From an uncultured Phascolarctobacterium sp. (GTDB lineage: Bacteria; Bacillota; Negativicutes; Acidaminococcales; Acidaminococcaceae), in assembly GCA_949295115.1 (NCBI GenBank), contig CASFJU010000011.1, positions 44,614 to 108,613 of the forward strand: DNA of 64,000 bases, written 5' to 3'. The translations under genes and the position numbers were made by a program. The notes beneath the pieces were generated by a model. That model was not told where the DNA came from and did no database searches. It saw only the letters and a program-made list of their open reading frames with translations. Shown one piece after another: positions 53,645-61,616 of this stretch. Positions within the stretch are counted from its first letter, which is position 1. Each line of letters begins with the position of its first letter.

Positions 53645-54859
53645 ATGTTTAACGAATCTATCAAAATGGCGCTGGACGGCATGTTCAGCAACAAGCTGCG
53701 CACGTTTTTAACGCTGCTCGGCATCATCATCGGCGTTGGCGCGGTTATTGCCATGGTCAGCCTGGGCTTTGGCGTAAAAGAGCAGATTAAAAGCAATATT
53801 TCAAGCCTGGGCAGCAACCTTTTGATTGTTATGAGCGGCGGCCGTACGCCAAGCGGCGCGCGTTTGCCTATGGGCGAGGGCGCAAGGCTGACGGCAGAGG
53901 ACGCCGAAGCGATAGAAAGGCAGATTGACGGCATTGCGCATGTGGCGCCGTCTGTATCGCGCAGCTACCAGCTTGTTGCAGGCAACCAGAATTGGACCGC
54001 CAGCGTGGAAGGCACAACGCCTAACGTGCTGGATATCCGCAACTACACTTTGGAAGATGGGCGCAACTTAACCCAGCGCGACCTTACCAGCCGCGACCGT
54101 GTCTGCGTTATCGGCCAGACGATTGTAGAGAACCTGTTTCCTGACGGCGACGCTATCGGCAAAACGGTGCGTATTAACAAAGCGCCGTTTAAGGTAGTGG
54201 GCGTTTTGCAGGAGATGGGGCAGTCCTCCAGCGGTCAGGACCAGGACGACGTGGTGTTTATCCCGCTGACGACGGCGCAGAACCGCATGATGGGCATTAC
54301 CTATATCAGCCGCATTACCATTCAGGCTGAAAACGAAAACGTAATCGACCAGGTACAGGCGGACGTGGAAGCGCTTTTGCGTGTGCGCCATAAAATTCAG
54401 GACAACGAATACGATGACTTTACAGTGCGCAATCTGGCGGCGTTAATGGATACAATGATGGAAACGGCGAATACGATTACCATGCTGCTCGGCTGCATTG
54501 CGGCAATCAGCCTCCTGGTCGGAGGTATCGGCATTATGAACATCATGCTGGTATCGGTAACGGAACGCACGCGCGAAATCGGTATCCGCAAGGCGCTGGG
54601 CGCAACATATGACAATATACTTTTACAGTTTCTGATTGAAGCGATGGTTATCGGCATCGTGGGCGGTACGCTCGGCGTATTGCTTGGCGTGGGTGCGTCT
54701 TACGCCATCAGCTATTTTGCGGGCTGGATGACGATAATTTCCGTGCCGGTAATTTTAATCGCCGTGCTGTTCTCCGTCGGCATCGGCCTGTTCTTCGGCA
54801 TTTACCCGGCGCGCAAGGCAGCGCTGCTTGACCCGATTGAGGCATTGCGTTATGAATAA
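53645..54859 (+). CDS. MacB-type ABC transporter permease
   Basis: A 404-residue membrane protein: N-terminal membrane helix (FLTLLGIIIGVGAVIAMVSL), a large periplasmic MacB_PCD domain (about 45-270) and three C-terminal helices of the FtsX domain (MNIMLVSVTERTREIGIRKALGA block). GGAGGTGA precedes ATG 53645. In diderms such pumps use a TolC-type channel, which is not encoded here. Confidence 0.93.
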   Translation: MFNESIKMALDGMFSNKLRTFLTLLGIIIGVGAVIAMVSLGFGVKEQIKSNISSLGSNLLIVMSGGRTPSGARLPMGEGARLTAEDAEAIERQIDGIAHVAPSVSRSYQLVAGNQNWTASVEGTTPNVLDIRNYTLEDGRNLTQRDLTSRDRVCVIGQTIVENLFPDGDAIGKTVRINKAPFKVVGVLQEMGQSSSGQDQDDVVFIPLTTAQNRMMGITYISRITIQAENENVIDQVQADVEALLRVRHKIQDNEYDDFTVRNLAALMDTMMETANTITMLLGCIAAISLLVGGIGIMNIMLVSVTERTREIGIRKALGATYDNILLQFLIEAMVIGIVGGTLGVLLGVGASYAISYFAGWMTIISVPVILIAVLFSVGIGLFFGIYPARKAALLDPIEALRYE

Positions 54860-55031
54860 CGGCAATAACAAACACAAAACAACTTTAAAAGAAGTTTTAA
54901 CGGCCTTCTATGAATATCTTAGAAGGCCTAAAACTGTTTTTGATATTAAAGACCGCCTGAAGGCCTTAATTTTTTTTGCAATAATTATTATGATACTTGA
55001 GAAAATAGCACAATTTTTTGCAGAGATGTGA
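54852..55031 (+). CDS. 59-residue single-span membrane protein
   Basis: A small Lys/Arg-rich protein with one C-terminal membrane helix (ALIFFAIIIMILEKIAQFF). ATG 54852 overlaps the last codons of the MacB permease gene by 8 bases, so it is probably coupled to it. No known family; perhaps an accessory subunit of the exporter (inference). Confidence 0.6.
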   Translation: MNNGNNKHKTTLKEVLTAFYEYLRRPKTVFDIKDRLKALIFFAIIIMILEKIAQFFAEM

Positions 55032-55037
55032 TATAAT
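55029..55037 (+). promoter_or_regulatory. Extended -10 promoter of the nadD operon
   Basis: TGA TATAAT (-10 at 55032-55037), overlapping the stop codon of the 59-residue gene. Confidence 0.5.
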
Positions 55038-55075
55038 TATTCGATAGATATGTTTTATTTTGGAGGAAAGCAGCT

Positions 55076-55681
55076 GTGACAGTAAAAAAGCTGGGCATTA
55101 TCGGCGGGTCGTTTGACCCGATACATATAGGCCATTTAAACAGCGCGGAATTTGTTTACAAAGCTTTAGGGCTTGATAAAGTGCTGTTTGTGCCTGCTTA
55201 TATCGCCCCGCATAAAATAGGCATGGAATTTGCCGCGGCCGAAGACCGTTACCGTATGACGGAACTGGCCGTTGAAGGCTGCCCTTATTTTGAGGTCAGC
55301 GATGTGGAGCTTAAGCGCAGCGGCGTTTCCTATACTTACGATACGGTGCTGGAACTGAAAAAACAGTATCCGGGCTACGAGCTGTATTTTATCGTCGGTG
55401 CGGATTCCGTGCCGCAGCTGAGTACCTGGCATAATATTTACGGGCTGCTGCATGAAGTTACCTTCGTGGCGGTGGCAAGGCCGGGCTACGATAAAGCCTT
55501 CGCCAAAGCGCGGGAGGATTTCGGCGGGCTGGGAGAAGAAAAAATACTGCTTTTAAAAATGCCGGAGCTGGCCGTATCGTCAACAGATATCCGCGAGCGC
55601 GTAAAAAACGGCGCACCGGTTGACGGCATGGTGCCGGAAGCAGTGCGCGATTACATTTTAGAGAAGGGTTTGTACCGTTAA
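55076..55681 (+). CDS. nadD: Nicotinate-nucleotide adenylyltransferase
   Basis: Adenylates nicotinate mononucleotide in NAD synthesis. The 201-residue protein starts with IIGGSFDPIHIGHL (nucleotidyltransferase HIGH motif) and ends with VSSTDIRERV. GTG 55076 has TGGAGGAAAG upstream. First gene of the conserved nadD-yqeK-LCP-rsfS cluster. Confidence 0.95.
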   Translation: MTVKKLGIIGGSFDPIHIGHLNSAEFVYKALGLDKVLFVPAYIAPHKIGMEFAAAEDRYRMTELAVEGCPYFEVSDVELKRSGVSYTYDTVLELKKQYPGYELYFIVGADSVPQLSTWHNIYGLLHEVTFVAVARPGYDKAFAKAREDFGGLGEEKILLLKMPELAVSSTDIRERVKNGAPVDGMVPEAVRDYILEKGLYR

Positions 55682-55702
55682 GCTGGAAAGAAGGAACAAA
55701 CA

Positions 55703-56275
55703 GTGCTGACAATTGACGAAATGAAAGATACTTTGCAGCAGGCGCTGCCGCCCAAACGCTTTAAACATTCGCTGGGCGTTTACGAAACGGCGCTGAAAAT
55801 GGCGGAGCATTACGGCATGGATAAGGAAAAGGTTGCCGTTGCCGCATTGCTGCATGACTGCGGACGCGAAGTGCCGACCGATAAACAGGTTGAAAAAGCC
55901 GAAGAACTGGGGCTTGGCGTTGATTTTGTGGAACGCCGCCAGCCGATTTTGCTGCATGCCAAAATGGGCGCTTATTATGCGGAACACAAATACGGCGTTA
56001 CCGACCTGGAAATTCTGGAAGCTATCCGCCTGCACAGCACCGGCGCGCCGGATATGACGGAGCTGGACATGGTAGTGTACCTGGCGGATTTAATCGAGCC
56101 GGGCCGCGATTTTGACGGCGTGGAAAAGCTGCGCAAGGTTTGCTTTGAAAATCTGGAAAAGGCAATGGTAAAATCCTACGCCAACACCATTGAATATCTG
56201 CTAGATAACAAGCTGTTGATTCACCCGGACTGCATTTTTGGGTATAATCAGCTGGTAGAAAAACTGAAAAAATAA
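55703..56275 (+). CDS. yqeK: YqeK family HD-domain hydrolase (symmetrical Ap4A hydrolase)
   Basis: A 190-residue HD-domain protein: KHSLGVYETALKMAEHYG, LLHDCGRE (HD pair), RLHSTGAPDM and VYLADLIEPGRDF. Members cleave diadenosine tetraphosphate symmetrically. Start GTG 55703 with AAGGAA 8 bases upstream. Confidence 0.92.
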   Translation: MLTIDEMKDTLQQALPPKRFKHSLGVYETALKMAEHYGMDKEKVAVAALLHDCGREVPTDKQVEKAEELGLGVDFVERRQPILLHAKMGAYYAEHKYGVTDLEILEAIRLHSTGAPDMTELDMVVYLADLIEPGRDFDGVEKLRKVCFENLEKAMVKSYANTIEYLLDNKLLIHPDCIFGYNQLVEKLKK

Positions 56276-56296
56276 AATTGCAGACAGGAGAGTTAT

Positions 56297-57307
56297 ATGG
56301 CTTTGGAAGACGATAAACAGCCTCCGCGCACGCGGCGCAAACGCAAGCTGAGATGGGGCAGGCTGGTATGTGTAATTGTACTTTTGGTTGGCATTGTTAC
56401 CGCCGGTTTTTGGGGCGCAGTATGGTGCTATGATAACCTGATTGCCCCGCCGAAGGTGGAAGTTGTTGGTGCAGACAGCAAAATTGCCGCCGACGCGCTG
56501 TTAAACAAACGTATTAACGTACTGCTTTTGGGCGTTGATGACGGCGACAGCGAAGCGGCGGAAACCGAACCGAAGCGCACCGACGCCATGATGCTGGCCA
56601 GCTTTGACCCTGACGAAAACGAAGTGGCGCTGGTATCCATGCCGCGCGACACAATGGTGCAGATACCGGGGCACAGAGGCTACGATAAAATTAACGCGGC
56701 TTATGCTTACGGCGGCGTGATGCTTGCCAAGCAGACGGTTGCCAACCTGCTGCGCGTGCCGATTCATTATTATGTGCTGGTAGACTGGCGTGCGTTTAAG
56801 GAATCCATAGACCTTATCGGCGGCGTTGATTTGTATGTAGATAAGGATATGTACTACGAAGACCCTTACGCCGACCTTGTTATCGACATCAAACACGGCT
56901 ATCAGCATTTAAACGGCGAACTGGCCGGGCAATATGTGCGTTTCCGCAAGGACGAGTTGGGCGATATCGGCCGCGTGCAGCGCCAGCAGAAATTTATGAT
57001 GGCACTGGCGGCGCAGATTTTTAATGTAGATACCGTTACCAAAATACCGGCGCTGTTCTCTACCGTGGACCGCCATGTGGAAACGGATATGGACACCATG
57101 ACGATAGTGAAGGCTGCCAACAGCTTTAAGCTTTTTGGCGACCAGAACTTAAAAAGCTGTATGCTGTACGGCGATTTTTACGATTCGCCGGAGGATGGCT
57201 TAAGCTACTGGCGCACCACGCCGGAGCAGGTTGAAAGAACCCTTGACGAACTGGGAATACCCTATATGAAACGTGATAACGAAGATACAGAAAACGACGA
57301 AGCATAA
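56297..57307 (+). CDS. LytR-CpsA-Psr (LCP) family protein
   Basis: A 336-residue membrane-anchored enzyme: one N-terminal membrane helix (about 24-46) and an extracytoplasmic LCP domain (RTDAMMLASFDPDENEVALVS, MPRDTMVQIPG, KINAAYAYGG, GGVDLYVDKDM, RFRKDELGDIGRVQRQQKF). LCP enzymes transfer glycopolymers from a lipid carrier to the cell wall. Acceptor and polymer in a diderm are unknown. Confidence 0.93.
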   Translation: MALEDDKQPPRTRRKRKLRWGRLVCVIVLLVGIVTAGFWGAVWCYDNLIAPPKVEVVGADSKIAADALLNKRINVLLLGVDDGDSEAAETEPKRTDAMMLASFDPDENEVALVSMPRDTMVQIPGHRGYDKINAAYAYGGVMLAKQTVANLLRVPIHYYVLVDWRAFKESIDLIGGVDLYVDKDMYYEDPYADLVIDIKHGYQHLNGELAGQYVRFRKDELGDIGRVQRQQKFMMALAAQIFNVDTVTKIPALFSTVDRHVETDMDTMTIVKAANSFKLFGDQNLKSCMLYGDFYDSPEDGLSYWRTTPEQVERTLDELGIPYMKRDNEDTENDEA

Positions 57308-57321
57308 AAGGAGGCTGAACA

Positions 57322-57684
57322 ATGAATTTTACTCCCCAGCAGGTAGCGCGCAAAATCGCTGCCGCAGCATCTGACAAAAAGGCAAAGGACATCCTGCTTT
57401 TAAACATGGAAAATCTTTCCCCGCTGACAGATTATTTTGTAATTGCCAGTGCCGATAACGTAACGCTGGTTAAAGCCATTGCCGATGCCATTGAAGACAA
57501 GCTGGCCGAAGACGGTATTTTGCCGTCCCATATCGAAGGCTATGCCGAAGGCCGCTGGATTTTGATGGACTATGGCGACTGCGTGGCGCATATCTTTATA
57601 GAAGCTGACCGCGATTTCTACAATCTGGAACAGCTGTGGGCGGATGCTCCGTCCGAAACCTTTGCGGAGGAAGAAAATGAATAA
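57322..57684 (+). CDS. rsfS: Ribosome silencing factor RsfS
   Basis: Binds ribosomal protein uL14 and blocks subunit joining when nutrients are scarce. The 120-residue protein has DILLLNMENLSPLTDYFVIASA and EGRWILMDYGDCVAHIF. AAAGGAGG precedes ATG 57322; the end overlaps the next gene by 8 bases. Confidence 0.95.
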   Translation: MNFTPQQVARKIAAAASDKKAKDILLLNMENLSPLTDYFVIASADNVTLVKAIADAIEDKLAEDGILPSHIEGYAEGRWILMDYGDCVAHIFIEADRDFYNLEQLWADAPSETFAEEENE

Positions 57685-58576
57685 CGTAAAACCGCCCGCC
57701 AAATACCGCCCCGGCGACGTTGTAACTTTAAAAGCGGTGCGCGCTTCCGAAATGGGCGTGTTCCTCGACGCCGGCACGGGCAATACGGACGATGATATTT
57801 TACTCCATAAATTACAGCAGCATGACGCTGAGGTAAAAATCGGCGACAGCGTTAAGGTATATTTGTACCTTGACCCGCACGGACGCCTTACCGCCAGCAT
57901 GAAGCTGCCGAAAATGCGCGAAGGGCAGTTGGGTTACGTTAAAGTGCTCAGCGTTACGCGCGACGGCGGATTTGTCGATATCGGCGCAGAACGCGGCGTA
58001 TTTTTGCCATACAGCCAGATGCGCGGGCATGTATCGCCGGGGCAGCTGGTATGGGTTAAGCTGTACCGCGATAAAACCGGCCGTCAGGCCGTAAGCATGC
58101 GCGTGGAAAAAGAAATGCAGAAAGCAAGCAAGCCAGCCAGCGGCATTAAGGTTGGCGACAGCGTAACAGGCACGGTTTACAATATTTTGCCGGAAGGCTT
58201 CTTCATTTTTACCACGCAGCGTTTTCTGGGCTTCCTGCACCGCAGCGAAGTGCCGGGCGGCAGGCTGGATTTCGGTCAGGAAATTACCGCGCGCGTGGCT
58301 TATATCCGCGAGGACGGCAGACTGAACCTTTCCATGCGCCAGCAGAAGGAGCATGCCATGGTAGCCGACGCCGAAGACATTTTAAACTTTTTGAAAAAAC
58401 GCGGCGGCAAAATGCCTTACTGCGACGATACGCCTATGGAAGTCATCAAGGAAAAATTCGGCATCAGCAAGGCGGCGTTCAAACGCGCGCTGGGCAGGCT
58501 TCTGCGTCAGGGCCTTATCCGTCAGGAAGAAGGCTGGACAATACTTTTGGATAACGAAACGGAAAATAAAAAATGA
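57677..58576 (+). CDS. cvfB: CvfB-like S1 RNA-binding protein
   Basis: A 299-residue cytoplasmic protein with several S1-like OB folds (about 10-65, 75-140, 150-220) and a C-terminal winged helix (MEVIKEKFGISKAAFKRALGRLLRQGLI). The layout matches CvfB/YitL RNA-binding proteins. Overlaps rsfS upstream and the TauE gene downstream (ATGA), so it belongs to this operon. Confidence 0.88.
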   Translation: MNNVKPPAKYRPGDVVTLKAVRASEMGVFLDAGTGNTDDDILLHKLQQHDAEVKIGDSVKVYLYLDPHGRLTASMKLPKMREGQLGYVKVLSVTRDGGFVDIGAERGVFLPYSQMRGHVSPGQLVWVKLYRDKTGRQAVSMRVEKEMQKASKPASGIKVGDSVTGTVYNILPEGFFIFTTQRFLGFLHRSEVPGGRLDFGQEITARVAYIREDGRLNLSMRQQKEHAMVADAEDILNFLKKRGGKMPYCDDTPMEVIKEKFGISKAAFKRALGRLLRQGLIRQEEGWTILLDNETENKK

Positions 58577-59325
58577 CGGACGCTTTGCTTATTGCTGTCG
58601 TATCAATAAGTGTATTTATGGCGTCGCTGTTCAGCACTGTCACCGGCTTTGGTTTTGCGCTGGTGGCAGTGCCGTTTTTAATGCCCGTTTTAGGGCCGAA
58701 GGAAACGGTTGTATTCATCATCTTTGGCACCTGCCTTGTAAAAATGATTGTGCTGTGGAACACGCGCAAACATTTTGAGTGGCGCACGGTAATCGTAACG
58801 GTGTGCGGCAGCGTTTTGGGCAGCCTGCCGGGCGGGTATCTGTTAAACGCCATCCCTTCCGCTTACTTGCAGATTCTTTTGGGTGTGGTGCTGGTAATTG
58901 TGCTGGCGCTGATGGGCATGCACTTTGATTTAAGCGTAAAAAACAAAACGCTGGGGCGGATGGCGGCGGGTTTTTGCAGCGGCTTTTCCGCAGCGACGAC
59001 CAGCATCAGCGGGCCGCCGATAGCGCTGTACTTTTTGACGGAAGGGCGCGATAAGCTGGTAACGCGCGCCAACATGTGCTGGATTTTTGCTTTCGGCAAC
59101 ATCGGCACCATGGCTTCACTGGCGTTATCCGGCAGCCGTATAAGTACGGACTTAATGCTGCTGGCGGCTTATGTAACATTGCCGATGCTGCTTGGCACAT
59201 GGCTGGGGGAGCGGTGCTTCCATAAAATAAATCAGCATTTGTTTATCAGGCTGACGCAGATTTTTGTCGTTATCGGCGCATGCACGGCACTGTACCGTGG
59301 CATAACGGCGTTATTGCAGCTGTAA
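58573..59325 (+). CDS. TauE/SafE family membrane transporter
   Basis: A 250-residue protein with about eight membrane segments. The duplicated family motif is visible: FSTVTGFGFALVAVPFLMP and FCSGFSAATTSISGPPIAL. The family exports sulfite or organosulfonates, but the substrate here is unknown. Starts in the stop of cvfB. Confidence 0.88.
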   Translation: MTDALLIAVVSISVFMASLFSTVTGFGFALVAVPFLMPVLGPKETVVFIIFGTCLVKMIVLWNTRKHFEWRTVIVTVCGSVLGSLPGGYLLNAIPSAYLQILLGVVLVIVLALMGMHFDLSVKNKTLGRMAAGFCSGFSAATTSISGPPIALYFLTEGRDKLVTRANMCWIFAFGNIGTMASLALSGSRISTDLMLLAAYVTLPMLLGTWLGERCFHKINQHLFIRLTQIFVVIGACTALYRGITALLQL

Positions 59326-59382
59326 CATTGTTTACAAAAAATAAACGCTTAAAAATATTTTTAAGTTATTTTGTATTTTTGC

Positions 59383-59411
59383 TTGACTGATATTTGCAGG
59401 CAGGTTAAAAT
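59383..59411 (+). promoter_or_regulatory. Promoter of the aromatic amino acid operon
   Basis: TTGACT (59383-59388), 17-base spacer, TAAAAT (59406-59411). An 18-base perfect AT palindrome (59348-59365) upstream may end the TauE transcript or bind a regulator. Confidence 0.8.
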
Positions 59412-59444
59412 TACAACATCAAAACTTTTTAAGGTGTGTGTATT

Positions 59445-59576
59445 ATGCAAAAGATTTGGCAGCAAAACAAAAGTGCATACTTTTTCGGCTTTAGCCAGGG
59501 CTACTTTTACTTTAGCGCTGGCCGTTTTGCATGCGTAAAATCAAATAGCACTAACACCGTAAACAGATGCCTATAA
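59445..59576 (+). CDS. Aromatic leader peptide of the aroF operon attenuator
   Basis: A 43-codon reading frame from ATG 59445 (AAGGTG upstream) to TAA 59574. It begins MQKIW and then carries a run of aromatic codons: Y12, F13, F14, F16, Y20, F21, Y22, F23 and F28, with a single Trp at position 5. Ten of the first 28 codons are Phe, Tyr or Trp, far above chance. The cluster is placed at a hairpin (GCCAG 59494-59498 with CTGGC 59518-59522), and a terminator follows before aroF. This is the pattern of leader peptides controlling aromatic amino acid operons by ribosome stalling, as in pheL. Not an enzyme; the product is expected to be unstable. Confidence 0.85.
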   Translation: MQKIWQQNKSAYFFGFSQGYFYFSAGRFACVKSNSTNTVNRCL

Positions 59577-59640
59577 TCAGCGTAAGCTGTACATTAACAG
59601 GTTTTTAAATCAGGCTTCTTCTTACGAGGCCTGATTTTTT
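59494..59640 (+). promoter_or_regulatory. Attenuator of the aroF operon (pause hairpin, spacer hairpin, terminator)
   Basis: Three hairpins in order. GCCAG-G-GCT / AGC-G-CTGGC (59494-59522) encloses the Tyr-Phe-Tyr-Phe codons. CAGC-GTAA-GCTG (59578-59589) follows the leader stop. The terminator is ATCAGGCTTC / GAGGCCTGAT (about 59609-59634, one wobble pair) with TTTTTTTT. Ribosome stalling at Phe/Tyr codons could change the folding of the first hairpin. I could not define the exact antiterminator pairing by eye. Confidence 0.75.
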
Positions 59641-59687
59641 TTATAAGTTTAACCAAAAATTAAAATATCTTTAAAGGGGAGAGAAAC

Positions 59688-60701
59688 ATGGTAATAGTAA
59701 TGAAACCCGGCACGCCGGAACAGGAATGGAAAAAAATTAAGGAGAACCTTGAGGGCAGGGGCTACCAGATTAATGAAATCGTCGGCAGCGGCCAGACAAT
59801 TTTAGGCGTTATCGGCGATACCAGCGCGCTGGATATGAACATGCTGAAGGTTAACGAATGTGTTGACAAGGTAATGCGCGTGCAGGAGCCGTTTAAACGT
59901 GCCAACCGCAGCTTCCACCCGGAGGACAGCGTTATCGATGTCAGCGGCGTTAAGGTTGGCGGGCGCAAGCTGACGGTTATAGCCGGGCCGTGTTCCGTTG
60001 AAACCGAGCAGCAGATCGTCGGTGTTGCCAAATCCGTTAAGCTGGCGGGTGCAAGCCTGCTGCGCGGCGGTGCGTTCAAGCCCCGCACTTCCCCGTATTC
60101 CTTCCAGGGATTAAAAGAAGAAGGGCTTGACCTTTTGAAAATTGCCCGCAAGGAAACTGGTTTGCCGATTGTAACGGAAATTATGTCCGCCCGTATGCTG
60201 GAACGTTTTGTTGAGGACGTGGATTTAATTCAGGTCGGCGCACGCAACATGCAGAACTTTGAACTTTTGAAAGAGCTTGGCAGAACCAATGTGCCGGTAC
60301 TTTTAAAACGCGGCCTTTCCGCAACGATTGAAGAATGGCTGATGGCGGCGGAATACATTATGGCGGGCGGCAACGACAACGTAATTTTGTGCGAGCGCGG
60401 CATCCGCACTTTTGAAACCTACACCCGCAACACTCTGGATTTGAGCGCTATCCCGGCGGTTAAAAAATTAAGCCACCTGCCGGTGATTGTAGACCCGAGC
60501 CACGCAGCAGGTTTGTGGTGGATGGTTGAGCCGATGGCAAAGGCTGCCGTTGCCGCCGGTGCGGACGGTTTAATTATCGAAGTGCACAACGACCCCGAAC
60601 ACGCTTTGTGCGACGGCGCGCAGTCCCTGAAGCCGGAACGCTTTGCACGTTTGATGGGTGAACTGAGCGGCATTGCCAAAATTGTCGGCAGGGAGCTGTA
60701 A
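59688..60701 (+). CDS. aroF: 3-deoxy-7-phosphoheptulonate synthase
   Basis: First step of the shikimate pathway: PEP plus erythrose-4-phosphate to DAHP. The 337-residue protein has an N-terminal ferredoxin-like regulatory domain (about 1-70, as in Thermotoga DAHP synthase, where it mediates Tyr/Phe inhibition) and the barrel with AGPCSVETEQQ, RGGAFKPRTSPYSFQG, LLKRGLSATIEEW and VDPSHAAG. AAGGGGAGAG precedes ATG 59688. Head of an operon behind the aromatic attenuator. Confidence 0.95.
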   Translation: MVIVMKPGTPEQEWKKIKENLEGRGYQINEIVGSGQTILGVIGDTSALDMNMLKVNECVDKVMRVQEPFKRANRSFHPEDSVIDVSGVKVGGRKLTVIAGPCSVETEQQIVGVAKSVKLAGASLLRGGAFKPRTSPYSFQGLKEEGLDLLKIARKETGLPIVTEIMSARMLERFVEDVDLIQVGARNMQNFELLKELGRTNVPVLLKRGLSATIEEWLMAAEYIMAGGNDNVILCERGIRTFETYTRNTLDLSAIPAVKKLSHLPVIVDPSHAAGLWWMVEPMAKAAVAAGADGLIIEVHNDPEHALCDGAQSLKPERFARLMGELSGIAKIVGREL

Positions 60702-60743
60702 GCAACTGATATGCAGGATGGAAGGACAGAAGGAGTGAAGGTT

Positions 60744-61616
60744 GTGGAAGCGGGCTTTAGCAAAAATTTGCAGGAGCAGTGTTTTGCCGTTATCGGCCTG
60801 GGGCTGATGGGCGGTTCTTACGCCAAGGCACTGCGACGGGCAGGCGTTAAAAACATTATCGGCGTTGATACGGACAAGCAGGTTTTAAAAACGGCGCTGG
60901 CGGAAGGCGTTATCGACGGCTTTTACCGGAAGGCGGGCGCGTACCTGTCGCAGGCGGATGTGATTATCTGCTGCGTTTACCCGGAAGCCGTTACGGAATT
61001 TTTAAAACAGGCTGCGCCGTTTATCAAGCGCGGCGCACTGGTGACTGATGTTGCCGGGCGCAAGGCCAACCTGCCTTATGAAGCGCAGAAGCTGATGCCG
61101 GAGGGCGCAGAGTTTATTTCCGGGCACCCGATGGCTGGTCGTCAGGGCAGCGGCTATGCCATGTCGCAGGCGGAGGTTTTTGACGGAGCGAATTACCTGA
61201 TTGTGCTGACGGAAGCTAACAGCGCCGAAGCAGTAAACTGGCTGCGTAAATTTGCGCTGGCGCTGGGCTGCGGGCATGTGGCGGAAATTGCACCTGCAGA
61301 GCACGACAAAATTATTGCCTACACCAGCAACCTGCCGCACGCGCTGGCGGTGACGCTGATTAACAGTGACCGTTACAGCGGCAAAAGCTGCTGGTTTATC
61401 GGCGGCGGCTTCCGCGACGTAACGCGCATTGCCGATATTAACCCCGTACTGTGGAGCGATTTGTTTTTGCAGAACGGTGAAAACGTGCTGAACGAGCTGG
61501 AGAATTTTAAACAGCAACTGGAAACCATGCAGCGGTTGATTGCGGCGGGCGACCGCGAAGGGCTGCAAAGCTTTTTGCACGCGGCAGCCTGCCACAGGAA
61601 GGACATTGTTTTATGA
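60744..61616 (+). CDS. tyrA: Prephenate dehydrogenase
   Basis: Oxidises prephenate to 4-hydroxyphenylpyruvate for tyrosine. The 290-residue product has the NAD-binding VIGLGLMGGSYAKAL, GHPMAGRQGSGY with the catalytic histidine region, and FRDVTRIADINP. GTG 60744 lies 8 bases after AAGGAG; ATG 60711 is a weaker alternative. No ACT domain is visible, so feedback probably acts on AroF and by attenuation. Ends in an ATGA overlap with aroB. Confidence 0.92.
   Translation: MEAGFSKNLQEQCFAVIGLGLMGGSYAKALRRAGVKNIIGVDTDKQVLKTALAEGVIDGFYRKAGAYLSQADVIICCVYPEAVTEFLKQAAPFIKRGALVTDVAGRKANLPYEAQKLMPEGAEFISGHPMAGRQGSGYAMSQAEVFDGANYLIVLTEANSAEAVNWLRKFALALGCGHVAEIAPAEHDKIIAYTSNLPHALAVTLINSDRYSGKSCWFIGGGFRDVTRIADINPVLWSDLFLQNGENVLNELENFKQQLETMQRLIAAGDREGLQSFLHAAACHRKDIVL

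Noticed and set aside
59348..59365. 18-base perfect palindrome as a specific repressor operator
   Set aside because: It is only A/T apart from its end bases and is followed by a T-rich stretch, so a weak terminator of the TauE transcript explains it as well; no further evidence.
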